From positions 1,984,001 to 2,048,000 of the forward strand of contig JAOVFP010000022.1 of the NCBI GenBank assembly GCA_025738555.1: 64,000 nt of DNA, written 5' to 3'. Under the pieces are notes generated by a model. The model was not told the origin of the DNA and made no database searches. It worked only from the letters and a program-made list of their open reading frames with translations. Below, piece after piece: positions 1-11,593 of the stretch. This stretch comes from Cyathus striatus. Taxonomy: Eukaryota > Basidiomycota > Agaricomycetes > Agaricales > Nidulariaceae. Position 1 is the stretch's first letter, and each line of letters opens with the position of its first letter. The position numbers and the translations under genes were made by a program.

Positions 1-826
1 TTTACGATGATATTGAAAATTCTAGTTCAACTCGTGTCTGGAACCTTTTGTTTGTAGGGTGGGAGGATAGAGATGCTTATAGGCGGTTGGGATTTCAGTG
101 AGGATTTTAGGTGGTGGTTCGCTGTATGATTGCGATTGCAGATTTTTTTGGCTCTAACTCCGTACGTCTGTTCGTGTTTCGAGCTTTGATTAAGTAGGAA
201 GAATGAAGGAAATTGCTGCGCTGTACTTGAACAATGTTGGGATCATGCCAGTTAATTTGCTATGAGACACGATAATGATCATTAATGCTATACTATTTTT
301 ATGCTATTTTTAAAACGTGATAGAGTGGGAGGATTAGAGACGTTTATAATGTACAGTTAATTTGCTGAGAGACAAGGTGCGATGGCGGCATAATCTAATC
401 GATCTATTTTAATGCTAGTCGTGTCTGGAACTGTAGAATGGGATTAATAACGACCTTGTACGTTCAAGGGATTCGAAGGGGATTCGTTGTTGACTCGTTC
501 TGAGAAAATGACCTCATTAACTATGGCAAATGCTCGCATGGGATATTTATATCGTGTCTGGGAAGTCAGTATCAAGCCTTAAAATAAAGGCAGTGAAGCA
601 ATTAATGTTGAAGAAGTTAAATCATAGTATGACACTTATAGTCTGATGCTGTTGATCTATCGTACAACTGTCCTCAATGACAGCATGCTCATGTTTAAAT
701 CCTCTTCGTTCTTTACAGGAGTAAGTGAACTTTCTATTGTGTATGGGAAAGAACGATATGCAGCCGAAATGGTCGAGTTCCGGTGGGACAGCAGTGACTT
801 CATCTATGAGCACTCTGGCAAGCTAA

Positions 827-1236
827 CATATTTATATCATGCCGTAGGAGTTGAGCAGTATCCGACAGCAGTGCTTAAAATAACAATAGAAGTAGAACCA
901 GCCTCTCAAAGATATTACACTTGCCCTCCCGGCGCTCTCACGTTTTATTCGCTCTATAGGTTCAGATGACTCGCGATTTCTTCGCTCCAAGTCTTCAGGA
1001 GGCCTCATATGACTGTCGAAATGTTTGGATGCCGATAGGATTTCATCTCTGAGCTTTCCAATATAAGTATTCTCAGCATATTTATATTGTGCCGCAGGAG
1101 GTGAGTACGTATTTAACAAGACTAAAAATATTACGATAATCCGAGAAGTAAGCCAACCTCCCGATGCTATTCTACTTGCCACATTCAACTTTCAGCACTC
1201 TCACGATTTCTTCGCTCTACGAGTTCAGATGACTTG
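827..1236. repeat. Two diverged copies of a ~155-bp repeat
   Basis: The block at about 827-982 recurs at about 1076-1236. Shared landmarks in the same order are a 'catatttatat' start, 'gccg(t/c)agga(g)', an alternating A/T-rich middle with 'aaaatattac/agatattac', 'gctctcac', 'tttcttcgctc' and 'gttcagatgact'. The copies are strongly diverged. They look like an old tandem duplication or decayed transposon fragments; no coding capacity is apparent. Confidence 0.45.
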
Positions 1237-1769
1237 CAGTCCGAGTGCCTCGACACGTCCATGAGGGCAGAATAGACAAATGGACTGTGGGATTATCGAT
1301 CTAAAGCGAAATGACTTCATATATGCCGACCATCATCGTGACGCCAACTTGAACAGGTATCCCAATACCTATTTTTAACTCCCTGGTTCTCGATGGTAAG
1401 ATGAATTCGGTTTAGAGTAAGGCTTAAAATAAGATACTTGCTGCCGAGAAGATAAAGAACTGATAAAGATTTCATAGATACATGTATGAATTCATTGTAG
1501 TGGAGTGGGCGTGTACACTATCGTCCTAAATCAAGGACTAAGTTCGCTTTACGAATGACTAGCGATGGCTTATATATCCATCATTGAAAGTGCCTGCACA
1601 AGAGATAAATTTCGGAACTAAGTACCTGGCTTCCGAGGAAAGCACGTATTGAAATGCTTTTACACTACATCAATTCAATCGTCGCTCGGAATGCTGCACT
1701 GTCAGATTGAGGCTCCTTCCATCCATTTCAGAAAACTGGCTCGTGAAATAAGATACGAGACTATACAAA

Positions 1770-2660
1770 TTAATGAAGATGTTCTCATGTCAATTCTCAG
1801 GAGCTTCAACTCGGAGTCGACCAATGTGCGTTTTTTTCCAATGCATTCTCCTCGGTATCATGAAACTTCATGAAGTACACCTCGGAGTCCCATACTGGAC
1901 TTAAAAAACTATTCTTGGTATTCGAAAAGCTCGAAAATAAGTCCGGAGCTATACTAGGAAAACCAGTGCTTTCCCAGGCCTATTTCAGGTGCGGCGTGCA
2001 TTTGCTTTACCTATCTATCCACCTCGGCACCTTCTTTGCTGCAAGTGTATGGACTACACAGGCATAAGCGATTCTAAAGCTATAATTGGTGCTGAACGGC
2101 TTAAGACAAGGTATCCGACTGTATGAATTAATAATAATGTTCTCATAGGTGTGGTACACATCATGTTTCATCTCAGGAGGCATGCCCAATCAACCGTACT
2201 TTTTTATTCAACCGAAGTACATATCCTCCCCGATGGTCTTCGCTACAATTCGAATTCCATGGAGTGTACCGGAGTGTATAAATTGATAGAGGCATTCTCA
2301 TGGCCCTCTCTGCATAGGTGTGGCGTGCCCATATCGTTCCTAGGAGACGCCAAATCAATGTTTAATTCAACCGATGTATGTGGTCTCCACGGTATTATAT
2401 TTACGAAAACACTGTAGACTAGGCTCTAGTAAACCCGGAGCTATAAACCGTAGGGAAATGTTTAAAACAAGTGGGGATGCAAATGTTCTCACTTGTACCT
2501 ATAATATCATGTGTTTTAAACTTTTCCGGGGATGCACCATTTATACATGTTTCTGCATGGGCTTAGGACAAAGTATGGGACCGCATGAATAGGTGAAGAT
2601 GTTATCATCGGTAGGTTTAAGTGACTTCCGTGGTAGGCGTGGCGTACAGCTTGATCCTAT
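1770..2660. repeat. Degenerate tandem repeat
   Basis: A core resembling 'aatgaagatgttctcat' recurs near 1771, 2124, 2282, 2476 and 2590. It is usually followed by 'aggtgtggcgtgc'-like text and by 'ccggagctata'-like text. Spacing is irregular (about 110-350 bp) and identity is low. It is best read as a decayed minisatellite or mobile-element array. Unit boundaries cannot be set by eye. Confidence 0.35.
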
Positions 2661-5589
2661 TTTTATATATTTACAGTTAAACATCTAAGTGTCTGAACTA
2701 GGGCACTATAAAAATCTCGAGGGCCATTGTAATTATCAACTCCATAGGGTTCTGGAGAAATCGTTAATACGGGTTTTATCTATGTTGATTCGAAGACGCG
2801 AAACATTTTCGGACTGGATACATTCCGTGGTCATTCCTAAGTTGTCATATTTCGTCTACGATCTGCTGACCTTAGGCTCATTCAACCATCAGCTCTATGG
2901 ACCCCACAGCTAATGCCTTAAATTTAATCACTGATAGGGCTACTAGGCGAGTCGCCGACGCACTTTGTCACCCACAACACGTTCCGACGCACAATACCAA
3001 TCAACCAATATTTGTAAGGGATCAAATGCTGCGTAGAAGCTTTTAGTTATCAGATTACTCCATTGATATAAAGATCTTATTCTGCTTTTAATTTAGAGCT
3101 CAAAGGCACAGTGAGGCTGTTCACTGCTATCTGTTCCCAAGTTTATGGAGAGATGGTTAAGATCACGTATGTTTCATCGCTGGGCCGGTTGCCTGGAAAC
3201 TGGCAATGCGTCGGCCGCGAATTATTTATATGCGCCGCCTCTGAAGCTCGCAGAATCCGAATCCCCGTAATGTGGATAAGTAGATGCAGTCCTATGCGGA
3301 ATCTAACACCCATTGGTTATCAGTTCTTTCAAATAGGTAATTGTATCAACGACAATCTTATCTTATATATCGTGAGAGAGCATAAAGATTTGTAGGATTT
3401 CAAATGATAAGCGCCGGAGACTTACTGGTCCGAGAAACAAACTATCCAGAGAGAAATATATCGCTCCATTGTGTGTGCTCTGAATATGTGGTGTGGAGAT
3501 ATGGATACTAAAATGCTTCTATGGCATGTCCTGCGAATTTTAATGTGTGGAATGCCAAGGAAAATACATGAAGATAGTAAAGCTTTCTGCCACCGTGTGT
3601 ACTCACAAAGTGGATGCAAATCATATGGCATTACCTCATATTCTCCACTCCGCAGTAAACACTTCAATAAGTAAATAAATCCTACTGCCTTTGCATTAGG
3701 AACCGGTACAACTCGTTAAATCTGCCACATGCTTTCAGTGAGAAGACTCATCGGCATAGAATCCTAGTAGTGATCAAGATGCAGTCTATTAGTGGTGCGG
3801 GGATCTCACTGGCTCTCTGGGGAAAAGCTTCTCTCTGCAAGCCCACATTAAAATTTCATACAGTGAATTAGGTGAGGTTAGATAAATGTCAGCGTAATAC
3901 GTTTTTTCTGAAATATCCATCATAAAAAGGTAAAGCCAACAGTGAGTTTCTCACCAGGATGTTCAAAAAGCTGTTCGAAATGGTAATCCTCGTGCCAAAA
4001 CCCCAGAATTTGATTTCTTTACCTTAGAAGATGATATAGCAGTACCCGTAGAATGCGGAATATCCGAATGAACTTGTATCGCCTCCGTAAATGGCATTTG
4101 TCCAACTCTGGATGAGCCTTCCAATGGTTTCACGATTGCACCGGAAAAATCAGGTTAATGATATATGATGATGAAACTTGGAGTCTATCCGTGGGATGCA
4201 AGACACTTTCAGCGCGCCAAGCTAGGGCATGGGAACAACCTTGAAGTGAAGATTGAATTATACAGCCCCACGGGGAGGTAGACATAGCTTCTTCGAGTCA
4301 ATACCACATAATGCCAAGATATCAAGTTGGATGAAGGTTTTGTAGGTTTGAGTTTGGAATGTAGATGTCAGGGACTCGTCGGGAGAAGATGTTGGACTCA
4401 GTTGGAGGCGTTGGAGAGCTTCACACGCAGGATCGAGATTGGAGAAAATTTGCCGTAACGGTGTCTAAATGTATGTATTCCATACTGTATTTGAAAGCGC
4501 GAGCCGCAGTATCTGCCTTCATTCGTATCAAGATAATCAAGCCATGAGAACCAGGAGAGATTGGGAGTAGTAATTGAATACTTACCAGTGCAACAACACT
4601 CATGTAAGTCTATGCAATAATGCCATCTTCAAATCATCTCATAGAGAAGTAATTCCTAATTTGGTTAAGCCGGGGGTTTCGGGTGAGTGGGAATAAGTAT
4701 AGAACACTCGGGTTGCGCTAAGGAGATAGAGGTGCTATCAATTGTTGGTCACCTCGTGGGACCGCTTGAACGTGTAGGAACGTGTATCGCTTGGTCTTTT
4801 CTAGACATCATGTGTTTTACAGTAGGTACGATGTTCTACTGGTGCGCTGTGTAGCGGACCGCAGACGGGCCCACTACCTGAATACCTAGTTCCGGAAGGA
4901 AATCATAGGATTTTGTAACTGTCGCCTCAATCCATGAACCACAATCCTAGAGGAATATCAGGTTCAAGCTTTAATATGAGAACTCAAATTGAAATTTCAC
5001 ATTTACTTCAGTTTTGCAAGCAAGGTATCTTGGGTCCTAACGAGAATTTGCTCTTGTCGGGTGGGATATTAATTTAATGTCTACCGTGAATGACTATTTT
5101 ATCATTGTCAAATACAGGAATATTTCAAATTCAATGTAGCTTGAGTCATGGATAAGATTATGCAGTCATTATTCATTCACAAAATATCTTTTGGGATAGG
5201 ATCTACTAGTCGGGACAAGCATCGCACTCGGAGACCAGTAGCAACGAAAGTTCAATACGAAACGTACTCGTGGTCACGCTGTCGGCGTTATAATCTATTA
5301 CAGCATACAGCAACTCTTCAGTAGAATCATAATGATATTCCTATCGAACGAAAATAATATGTAGTAACTACGGTGTACTTTACCAATATTCTAAGAGATC
5401 GAAGATCGGACAACTGTGGTGTTGGGGGTAAATAAATACCAGTCACTTACACGGCTGAAACAGATTAAGTAAATAAGTAAGCTTGATATGTACATCAGAA
5501 AATGCCCCGGATAATACATATTTGTAACCCACATCAGGATAGAATCCCCTAGCGAGAGTTGTAAGTACTTAACCACTCACCACACTATT

Positions 5590-7030
5590 ATTCCCACTAA
5601 CTTTAGTTAGTAGGGTTATAGGGCTCAGGCTCCAATCTTTTTTGGCAGTAAATCACACTTTGTTTACACCTGTTAAATATTTCGGCTTTTCGGCTGCTCC
5701 TTTGTTCTTTGTTTATTTAGTTAACCTCTACATTCATGCTCGTGCACTCCTCTTATCTTTTCGGGGCCACTGCTTCAACATTTAGTATCAATTCCTGTTC
5801 GTAGTCGTATAGTTACTCGGATTTTAGTTACCGGTGCCCTCTTTTTAATGTATCTACATAAATTAACGCTTCCGCTTCGACAAGTACTGATGCTTTAGGT
5901 TATGAAACCTATCGACCTTGCTTAAGTATTTGTTATTCGTATTATAGTGTTTTTTCCCTTTCTCTTTCGTAGCTTCGTAGCTTACCCTACCTAGCATTGC
6001 TTGTATAGTATTGGTTTGTTCAATTTTATTCCCACTAACTTTAGTTAGTAGGGTTATAGGGCTCGAGCTCGAAAATCTTTAGCAGTAAATTACAATACAT
6101 TTGTTCTTGTTTACATTCTCGGCATTTCGCCTTCTCTCTTGTTCAGCTTCATTAAGATCTGTGTGGTCAACTGGCGTTACTTGTATATCCTTCTTAGTTA
6201 TTGTCTGTGCGACGTGTGTGGCAGTTATAATACTGTACTAATCAAAATACTTCGGCAGTCACGCGTCACACAGCTACCTGACGTGCCGAAATTTGGTGCT
6301 AGTCACGCGTCATTACTGCAACTGACGGAAGGTCTGAGAGGTCACGGGTAAAAAATTTTGCTGAAGAAGGTTCGAACTAATGATTTTTTCAATTTTTCTT
6401 CGCAAATTTGGCTCTTTACAGCATTTAAATACAACTTACCGTTACACCACGACATCTTATCAATCAATTACACTTAAAAGCTATATATTTGGGACTCTTC
6501 TACTCACGAAGATGCCGAATTTCTTCAATTGTCACGCAATATTTTCAACCTGACGAAGTGGTTCCGCGGTTGGACCTGTCATGCACATATAAGGGTGCCG
6601 AAGTATTTTGATTAGTACAGTAAGTACTATAAATTTCTTTGTCAGCTATAGTAGTCTACTTAGTCTCCTTGTGTGTAGTTAGTGGGCTTTGCCGGCGATA
6701 GCCGGCCTTATTTGTTATCGTAGTTAGTGGGGTTACATATAGGGCTCAAGCTCGAAATTCTTTGGCAGTAAATTACAATACATTTGTTCTTGTTTACATT
6801 CTCGGCATTTCGCCTTCTCTCTTGTTCAGCTTCGTTAAGATCTGTGCGGTCAACTGTCGTTGCTTGTATATATCCTTCTTAGTTATCGTCTGTGCAAGTT
6901 TGCAACGTGCGTGGCAGTTATAATAAGTACTATAATTTCTTTGTTAGCTATAGTAGTATAAGTGAATCTACTTATTCTCCTTGTGTGTAGTTAGTGGGCT
7001 TTGCCGGCGATAGCCGGCCTTATTTGTTAT
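5590..7030. repeat. Tandem ~305-bp repeat units, LTR-like
   Basis: Three units lie head to tail. The landmark 'ttagttagtagggttatag' is at 5605 and 6043, with a variant at 6722. The units starting near 6028 and 6720 share a long block (…'ggcagtaaattacaatac', 'cattctcggcatttcgcc', 'cttctctcttgttcagc') and both end in 'gggctttgccggcgatag' + 'ccggcc' + 'ttatttgtta' (6687-6719 and 6995-7028). The 5590 unit is more diverged. The arrangement resembles tandem solo LTRs, but no TG…CA ends or target duplications could be fixed, so the class is uncertain. Confidence 0.55.
6233..6620. mobile_element. 388-bp MITE, Tc1/mariner-like (TA target site)
   Basis: The two ends form a perfect 25-bp terminal inverted repeat: 6233-6257 beginning CTGTACTAATCAAAATAC, and 6596-6620 ending in its reverse complement. 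The element is flanked on both sides by TA (6231-6232 and 6621-6622). The neighbouring repeat unit has the empty site: around 6920 it reads 'gcagttataataagtac', where this copy reads 'gcagttataata' + element + 'taagtac'. TA duplication, short length and no coding frame fit a non-autonomous Tc1/mariner-type element. The interior contains an imperfect repeat of 'gtcacgcgtca'. Confidence 0.85.
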
Positions 7031-7738
7031 GCAGTTGTATGCAGTTTCAGGCACTCCAGTGAATGAGTCTATTTGCGCGAGTTATGTTCTAAACATGTAG
7101 TCCAAACATCATTTATATGTAAGCAGACTTGATGACACACCTTGGCCCATACAACCACCCAATGCTCTAACGGCGACGCTTACTCTTCCATACGGATTCG
7201 ATCTTCGAAAAATTCCTACGAGAATGGTGCCAGACTGACATAAGCACCTACGGGTGAAATAAGTGTTATCAAGCAACTGTTCGCCAGCAGAGTGACAAAG
7301 ACGGATGAACCGATGACCCACACGGCATCGAGTGGATATAAGTACAACGAAGATCTATAAACTCTGGTCTCGCGGGTTCGTGAAGTATGCTCGGACCTCT
7401 GTGGGTGCCTCTAATAACGATAATCACAGGTTCCTAAGAAGACTTATCTACAGTGACGAGTGTATACGTTGTCAAGACTAAGCAATGAGAATGACCTAGA
7501 TAAACTTCAAACCATCGAGTGCTGTGCTTGAACATGAACAGGGAAGCAGGTAAATGGTTTGGACTGTTTGTGTGAACAAATGCATTCCGGGCTAGGCGAA
7601 TTACGTACAGCCTTAATACTCACAAACAAATAATGTCGATATGACAAATGGCGGGTGCTCGAAAACGCATAAAGGACCAAACAGATCTATCTTAAATCCC
7701 AATATTCATACCACACACTTTCATCTGTAGTAATAGCC
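7031..7738. other. Intergenic, no feature recognised
   Basis: No supported gene is present. The longest open frame, a minus-strand frame of 70 codons at 7109-7321, has no recognisable motif. The last part probably contained the promoter of the dead dehydrogenase that follows. Confidence 0.5.
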
Positions 7739-8958
7739 ATGACCTATCCTTCTATCACTCGTGGGTATCAATATGCTCAGCTTGGTTCTTACAACAACTT
7801 AGTCTTAAAAAACAAGACGGTAGAAAAACCTATTGTTAAATTACCGCGACTTGATAGTCGCAAATAAGACATACTGTCCAGCAGCGTATGTGGTCCTTCT
7901 CTCATCTCATACAAATTAAAGTTGATTACCATGACCTCTGAAAACGGTTTCGTTCCATGCTCGTATGTGGCTGGTGAAATTACTGTGGCCGGTGAAGATG
8001 TCAAGGATTGGAAAGTCGAGTACTGAGATTATTAAGACGTCCTTGGGTGGCAGACGTCTGGAGTTTTGACTGAGTATAGGACGTTCCCTGCTCATGCACA
8101 TATATTATTCCCTACTACTTCCATTTATCCGCATCTGAAGTGTGGTATGCTCAGTCACTAGTCCATATCCCAGATAGTTTGACATACGAAGAAGCTTCCA
8201 CTGATCTGTAAGTTCCTATAATAACATTGCTTCTTTTCTGTGATTAACCACACCCATACTATGTGCAGCAGTTACAGCATATAATGCACTCGTCAGCTTA
8301 AGTAACCCGCTCAAGGCAGGGGACTACGTTCTCATCCAAGGAACAGGAGGCGTTTCCATCTTCGCACTACAGTTCGCTGTTGCTTCCGGTGGAATCGTAA
8401 TAGTCACTTCGTCAAGCGACGACAAATTGGATATAGCAGCTAAACTTGAGGCTAAGCATCTTATCAACTATAGGAAGACACTGAATTGGGTTGTAGAAAT
8501 CAAGAACATTGCGAGTGCTTCCTAATTCATCGTTGACGCCAAGTTCTGAAAATGTTAGACGAGTGGAAGGGGTGTAGACCATATCATGGAAGTTGGCGGG
8601 GATGGAATATTACCAAGGTCTATTAACACTGTCCGTATTGGAGGATGTATTTTGGTTGTTGGTTTCACTTCGAGGGACAAGAGAAGCATTGATAACTTCG
8701 CTTTTTCAATTATTACCAGGGCTATTTCCACACATGGAATTTCTATAGTTCTGCTGCACGGTACGTCTTTTTTTTAGATCTCGAAAGGAAGCTCATCGTG
8801 CTTGTTTAACAACAAGTTTCAGGAGATGAACTATTTGATATCTGCGAATCCAGAAATTACACATCCAGTGATTGACAGAGTGTTTCCGTTCGAGCAAGCA
8901 ATTCAAGCTTACGCTCATCTTGAATCCCAGAAACATGTGGAAAAGTTGTGATCAGCCT
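7739..8958 (+). pseudogene. Zinc-type alcohol dehydrogenase / quinone oxidoreductase pseudogene
   Basis: The region translates in pieces as a medium-chain NAD(P)-dependent dehydrogenase. The N-terminus starts at ATG 7739 (MTYPSITRGYQYAQLGSYNN). The GroES-like fold is decayed around 7940-8090 ('CSYVAGEITVAGEDVKDWK', then a frameshift and stop). The Rossmann part is clear at 8270-8530 ('AGDYVLIQGTGGVSIFALQFA') and 8585-8760 ('VDHIMEVGGDG'). The C-terminus 'PVIDRVFPFEQAIQAYAHLE' is at about 8866-8925. Disruptions include a premature stop after 'LDSRK' near 7865, lost sequence in the catalytic domain, a stop near 8524, and a 1-nt deletion at about 8938 that replaces the usual HVGKVV ending by HVEKL-stop. 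Introns near 8209-8270 and 8763-8820 are still visible. An unusual intact splice form is possible but unlikely. Confidence 0.8.
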
Positions 8959-9200
8959 AGTTACTGCTTGAAATCAGTATGGACACATTGAGGAGATTGG
9001 GAGGAGAATAAATGTTCATACTTGAGGCAATTAAGCAGAGCTCAAAAGTCCATGTTTTGTACTAGTTAGTAAGATTCAACATTGAATAAAATATATTCTG
9101 CAAGCACATCTTAGAAGGACAGCAATTACACGTCGTTGCGAGTCTGAGAGAATAGTATATTTAAATTAACATTATGTACTCAATAATAATTTTTAAAACT

Positions 9201-10682
9201 TCAAAAAAGATAGTAATATGGCGTACAATTATAGTAGTAGCACATCAGAATGTCATTGCGACGATTGAAGAAAACGCTTTTAAAAAACCTCTTAAAGAAC
9301 TTTACATCCTCATTAGAGAATCTGTATCCACTCTTCGAGATCTCTAAATCTTGGATAACAATTGGCATTTCGCTGCTCAAACTATCTTCCCATTCGCAGC
9401 ATTCCGCTGCCTCGGGTTCAGGTGGGTGACACCCTTCCTTCGATCTGCGCTCGATCAAATTCTTCAATCCACCTATTGTGATATTTGTTCTCCCACGAAT
9501 TCTAAGCGTATGAGTTCTATAGCCATCTTTATAAAGGCTGTCTAGAGAGGAATCATCAATGCTGGGACAGTCGATGATGGTAAGCTCTTCAGGATTAATG
9601 TATTGGAATGCAACAGAGAGATTGTGATTGGCTGCAATGTTGGATAATGTCAAGTTGCTTGCTGATGGATATTCTGTGCTTGTCAGGTTGCAGTTATTCA
9701 GTTCTAAATGCATTAAATCATCCCTATCAAAATCGCCCACTACAAAGAACTGAAGAATCGAAGTGGGGGACACCGAAGTTAATGTAAGCTGTTCTAGCTT
9801 TCCATTGTTACTGTTCTGCAAGTCGCTATAATCCACACTACTATCTGGAAGGTCAATATCCTCAAGCGTGAGTTCGGTGATATTTTTCATACTGAAAATT
9901 GCCTTTATGAAGTCATACACCGTAAAACTCTCATCTGTTTTGAGGTGTGCAATTTTCAGCGAAATGTCTTTGTCCTGCGAAATCCGAGATTTCCAAAATT
10001 CGGGTGCCAAACAGAAGTCTAAGAACGTCGGACCATCTAAGGTCAAGCACCATAGTGATTCGAAGTGGTCACATTCTCTGAGTGGAAGAGAAAATGTGGA
10101 TATAGGTGATGACTGGCTGTCTGGATATGTCTTGCACGCCAATGTTAGTTGATAACATAAGGGGCCAAGCTTCGAAAAGACACCGCTGGATATGAGAGGA
10201 AGAGAACTTCCTTGTGTAGTTTCAATGATCATCCTCTTAACTCGAGCCATATGAGGACCGATAATCGTCATAATGTTGTTTATCAAATCGCGTTCAGTAT
10301 GTGGTTCCAACCCTACTTTCTCGTTTCGGTTTATAATGAATACTTGTAGAGGTTGAGTATTTCGCGTGAGCTCGATTTGGTGGTGAAGTTTGGATAAAAT
10401 GGACTTGGGTGATTCGACATCCATTAAAACTCGAATGCATGACCACCATTCAGGATTGTCCTGCATTATATCGTGCCACCGCTTACAGACACCTGCAAAG
10501 CAATATGGGAACCGCCTATCTTCTCGCATATGCTCGATATCTGGTTTCAGGTACGAAAGGTTTTCTTCTTCTTCAACACTATTTACATATTTAATAGAGC
10601 ACGCATTTTTGGACCTAGAGCTGATTGGTGAAGCAAACTTGAAGATAATATGGAGAAGTTCTGTTGGGAAGGAGGCAATCAT
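9201..10682 (-). CDS. F-box domain protein
   Basis: This is a single open frame of 493 codons. The N-terminal MIASFPTELLHIIFKFA is the start of a basidiomycete F-box (L-P-x-E-[IL]-L followed by hydrophobics), and it continues after an acidic insertion to 'CFAGVCKRWHDI…PEWWSCI' at about residues 60-85, the second half of the motif. The rest has irregular leucine-rich segments ('ITELTLEDIDLPDSS', 'LEQLTLTSVSPT', 'LMHLELNNCNLTS', 'EELTIIDCPSID') like those of fungal F-box/LRR proteins. F-box proteins bind Skp1 in SCF ubiquitin ligases and the LRR part recruits the substrate; the substrate here is unknown. This is a very expanded family in Agaricomycetes. The start is chosen because the F-box begins a few residues after this methionine. 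The Lys/Phe/Tyr-rich C-terminal tail is unusual. Confidence 0.85.
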   Translation of the reverse strand: MIASFPTELLHIIFKFASPISSRSKNACSIKYVNSVEEEENLSYLKPDIEHMREDRRFPYCFAGVCKRWHDIMQDNPEWWSCIRVLMDVESPKSILSKLHHQIELTRNTQPLQVFIINRNEKVGLEPHTERDLINNIMTIIGPHMARVKRMIIETTQGSSLPLISSGVFSKLGPLCYQLTLACKTYPDSQSSPISTFSLPLRECDHFESLWCLTLDGPTFLDFCLAPEFWKSRISQDKDISLKIAHLKTDESFTVYDFIKAIFSMKNITELTLEDIDLPDSSVDYSDLQNSNNGKLEQLTLTSVSPTSILQFFVVGDFDRDDLMHLELNNCNLTSTEYPSASNLTLSNIAANHNLSVAFQYINPEELTIIDCPSIDDSSLDSLYKDGYRTHTLRIRGRTNITIGGLKNLIERRSKEGCHPPEPEAAECCEWEDSLSSEMPIVIQDLEISKSGYRFSNEDVKFFKRFFKSVFFNRRNDILMCYYYNCTPYYYLF

Positions 10683-11593
10683 ATCTGGAGAGAGGCCTAG
10701 TAGACAAGAGTGATTCGCGAGATGCTAGAATAGAATGTGAATCGTCGGTCAGTCCGCATTACAGTGATGAAGAAACGAATTACCAACCCAATCACAACTC
10801 AATAGTCCATTGATACAAGGAAAATCCTAAAATACCACACGAATCATAACAGATCTGGATCTGAAGAACAGTGCTCGAGAACTCGGGGGAGTTCATGAGA
10901 TATAAAAGCAGTGCTATCAAGGTGTAGGTACGCGACGCGCGTATACTACGTAGAGTATTTGCGCGTATGTACCAAAAGCTTCTGTGTAATGCCGGGTATT
11001 CAGCCCAGGTCACGTCTCGAAGACGTGAAAGAACTCTGAAAGAACGAGCCTCGAACAGGCCAATCCGAAATTGTATATACAGTGACACTACCTAGGCTCC
11101 AGACCATCTATAGGAACACACCGTTCCTAGTAATATCATCGATACAATCCTAGTTCAGCTCTTTAAACTCTTGTTATACTTAGTACATTTTTCATAAAAC
11201 TTGCAACTGAGTTCTGAAATCTTTACTCCTCCGCGGTTCTTCAAGGCGTGAGAGTTTATCATCTATTGTTCATCTCCAGCGATTTGCAAGTCGTGTCATT
11301 GTCGTGTCCCATTGGACACAGATAGATGTAAATTAATTATTACCATTAAATATCCTTCGAGATCAATCTTAGATGAACAATGCGACTAGCAGGGACGTGG
11401 AGTTGTTGTTAGAGAAGGAGTTTGTGTTACTTCGTAACAAGCAGATATAATTAAGATGATAACCGTGTAAGGAGTGTGTAAGCTGATTTGTATATAGCTT
11501 TCAGCGAATGGAGAGATAAAGCATTTAGTGGAATAAGCTCCAAGTAATACAACATGCTACAAGCGGGGGTGGTATAATAATATTAAATAGTCC
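10683..11593. other. Intergenic, no gene recognised
   Basis: This is AT-rich spacer between the convergently read ends of neighbouring genes and the F-box 5' side. A 98-codon minus-strand frame at 10792-11088 has no motif and no convincing coding character. No repeat with clear ends was seen. Confidence 0.5.

Larger units (their letters stand above)
1..5589. other. Gene-poor AT-rich region with diverged repeats
   Basis: No gene can be supported here. Open frames are short (under about 110 codons), overlap on both strands and match no family I recognise. The stretch holds diverged tandem repeats (listed separately at 827-1236 and 1770-2660) and otherwise low-complexity AT-rich sequence. A minus-strand stretch near 3960-4160 reads as protein-like for about 50 codons but is interrupted by stops, so it may be a relic of an unknown gene. 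Confidence 0.6.

Noticed and set aside
1..7700. Small genes at 646-969, 3111-3395 and 3471-3674
   Set aside because: They have no motifs, comparable frames exist on the opposite strand, and the composition is that of the surrounding repeats.
9351..10713. Plus-strand frames opposite the F-box gene
   Set aside because: They are antisense shadows of the 493-codon minus-strand gene.
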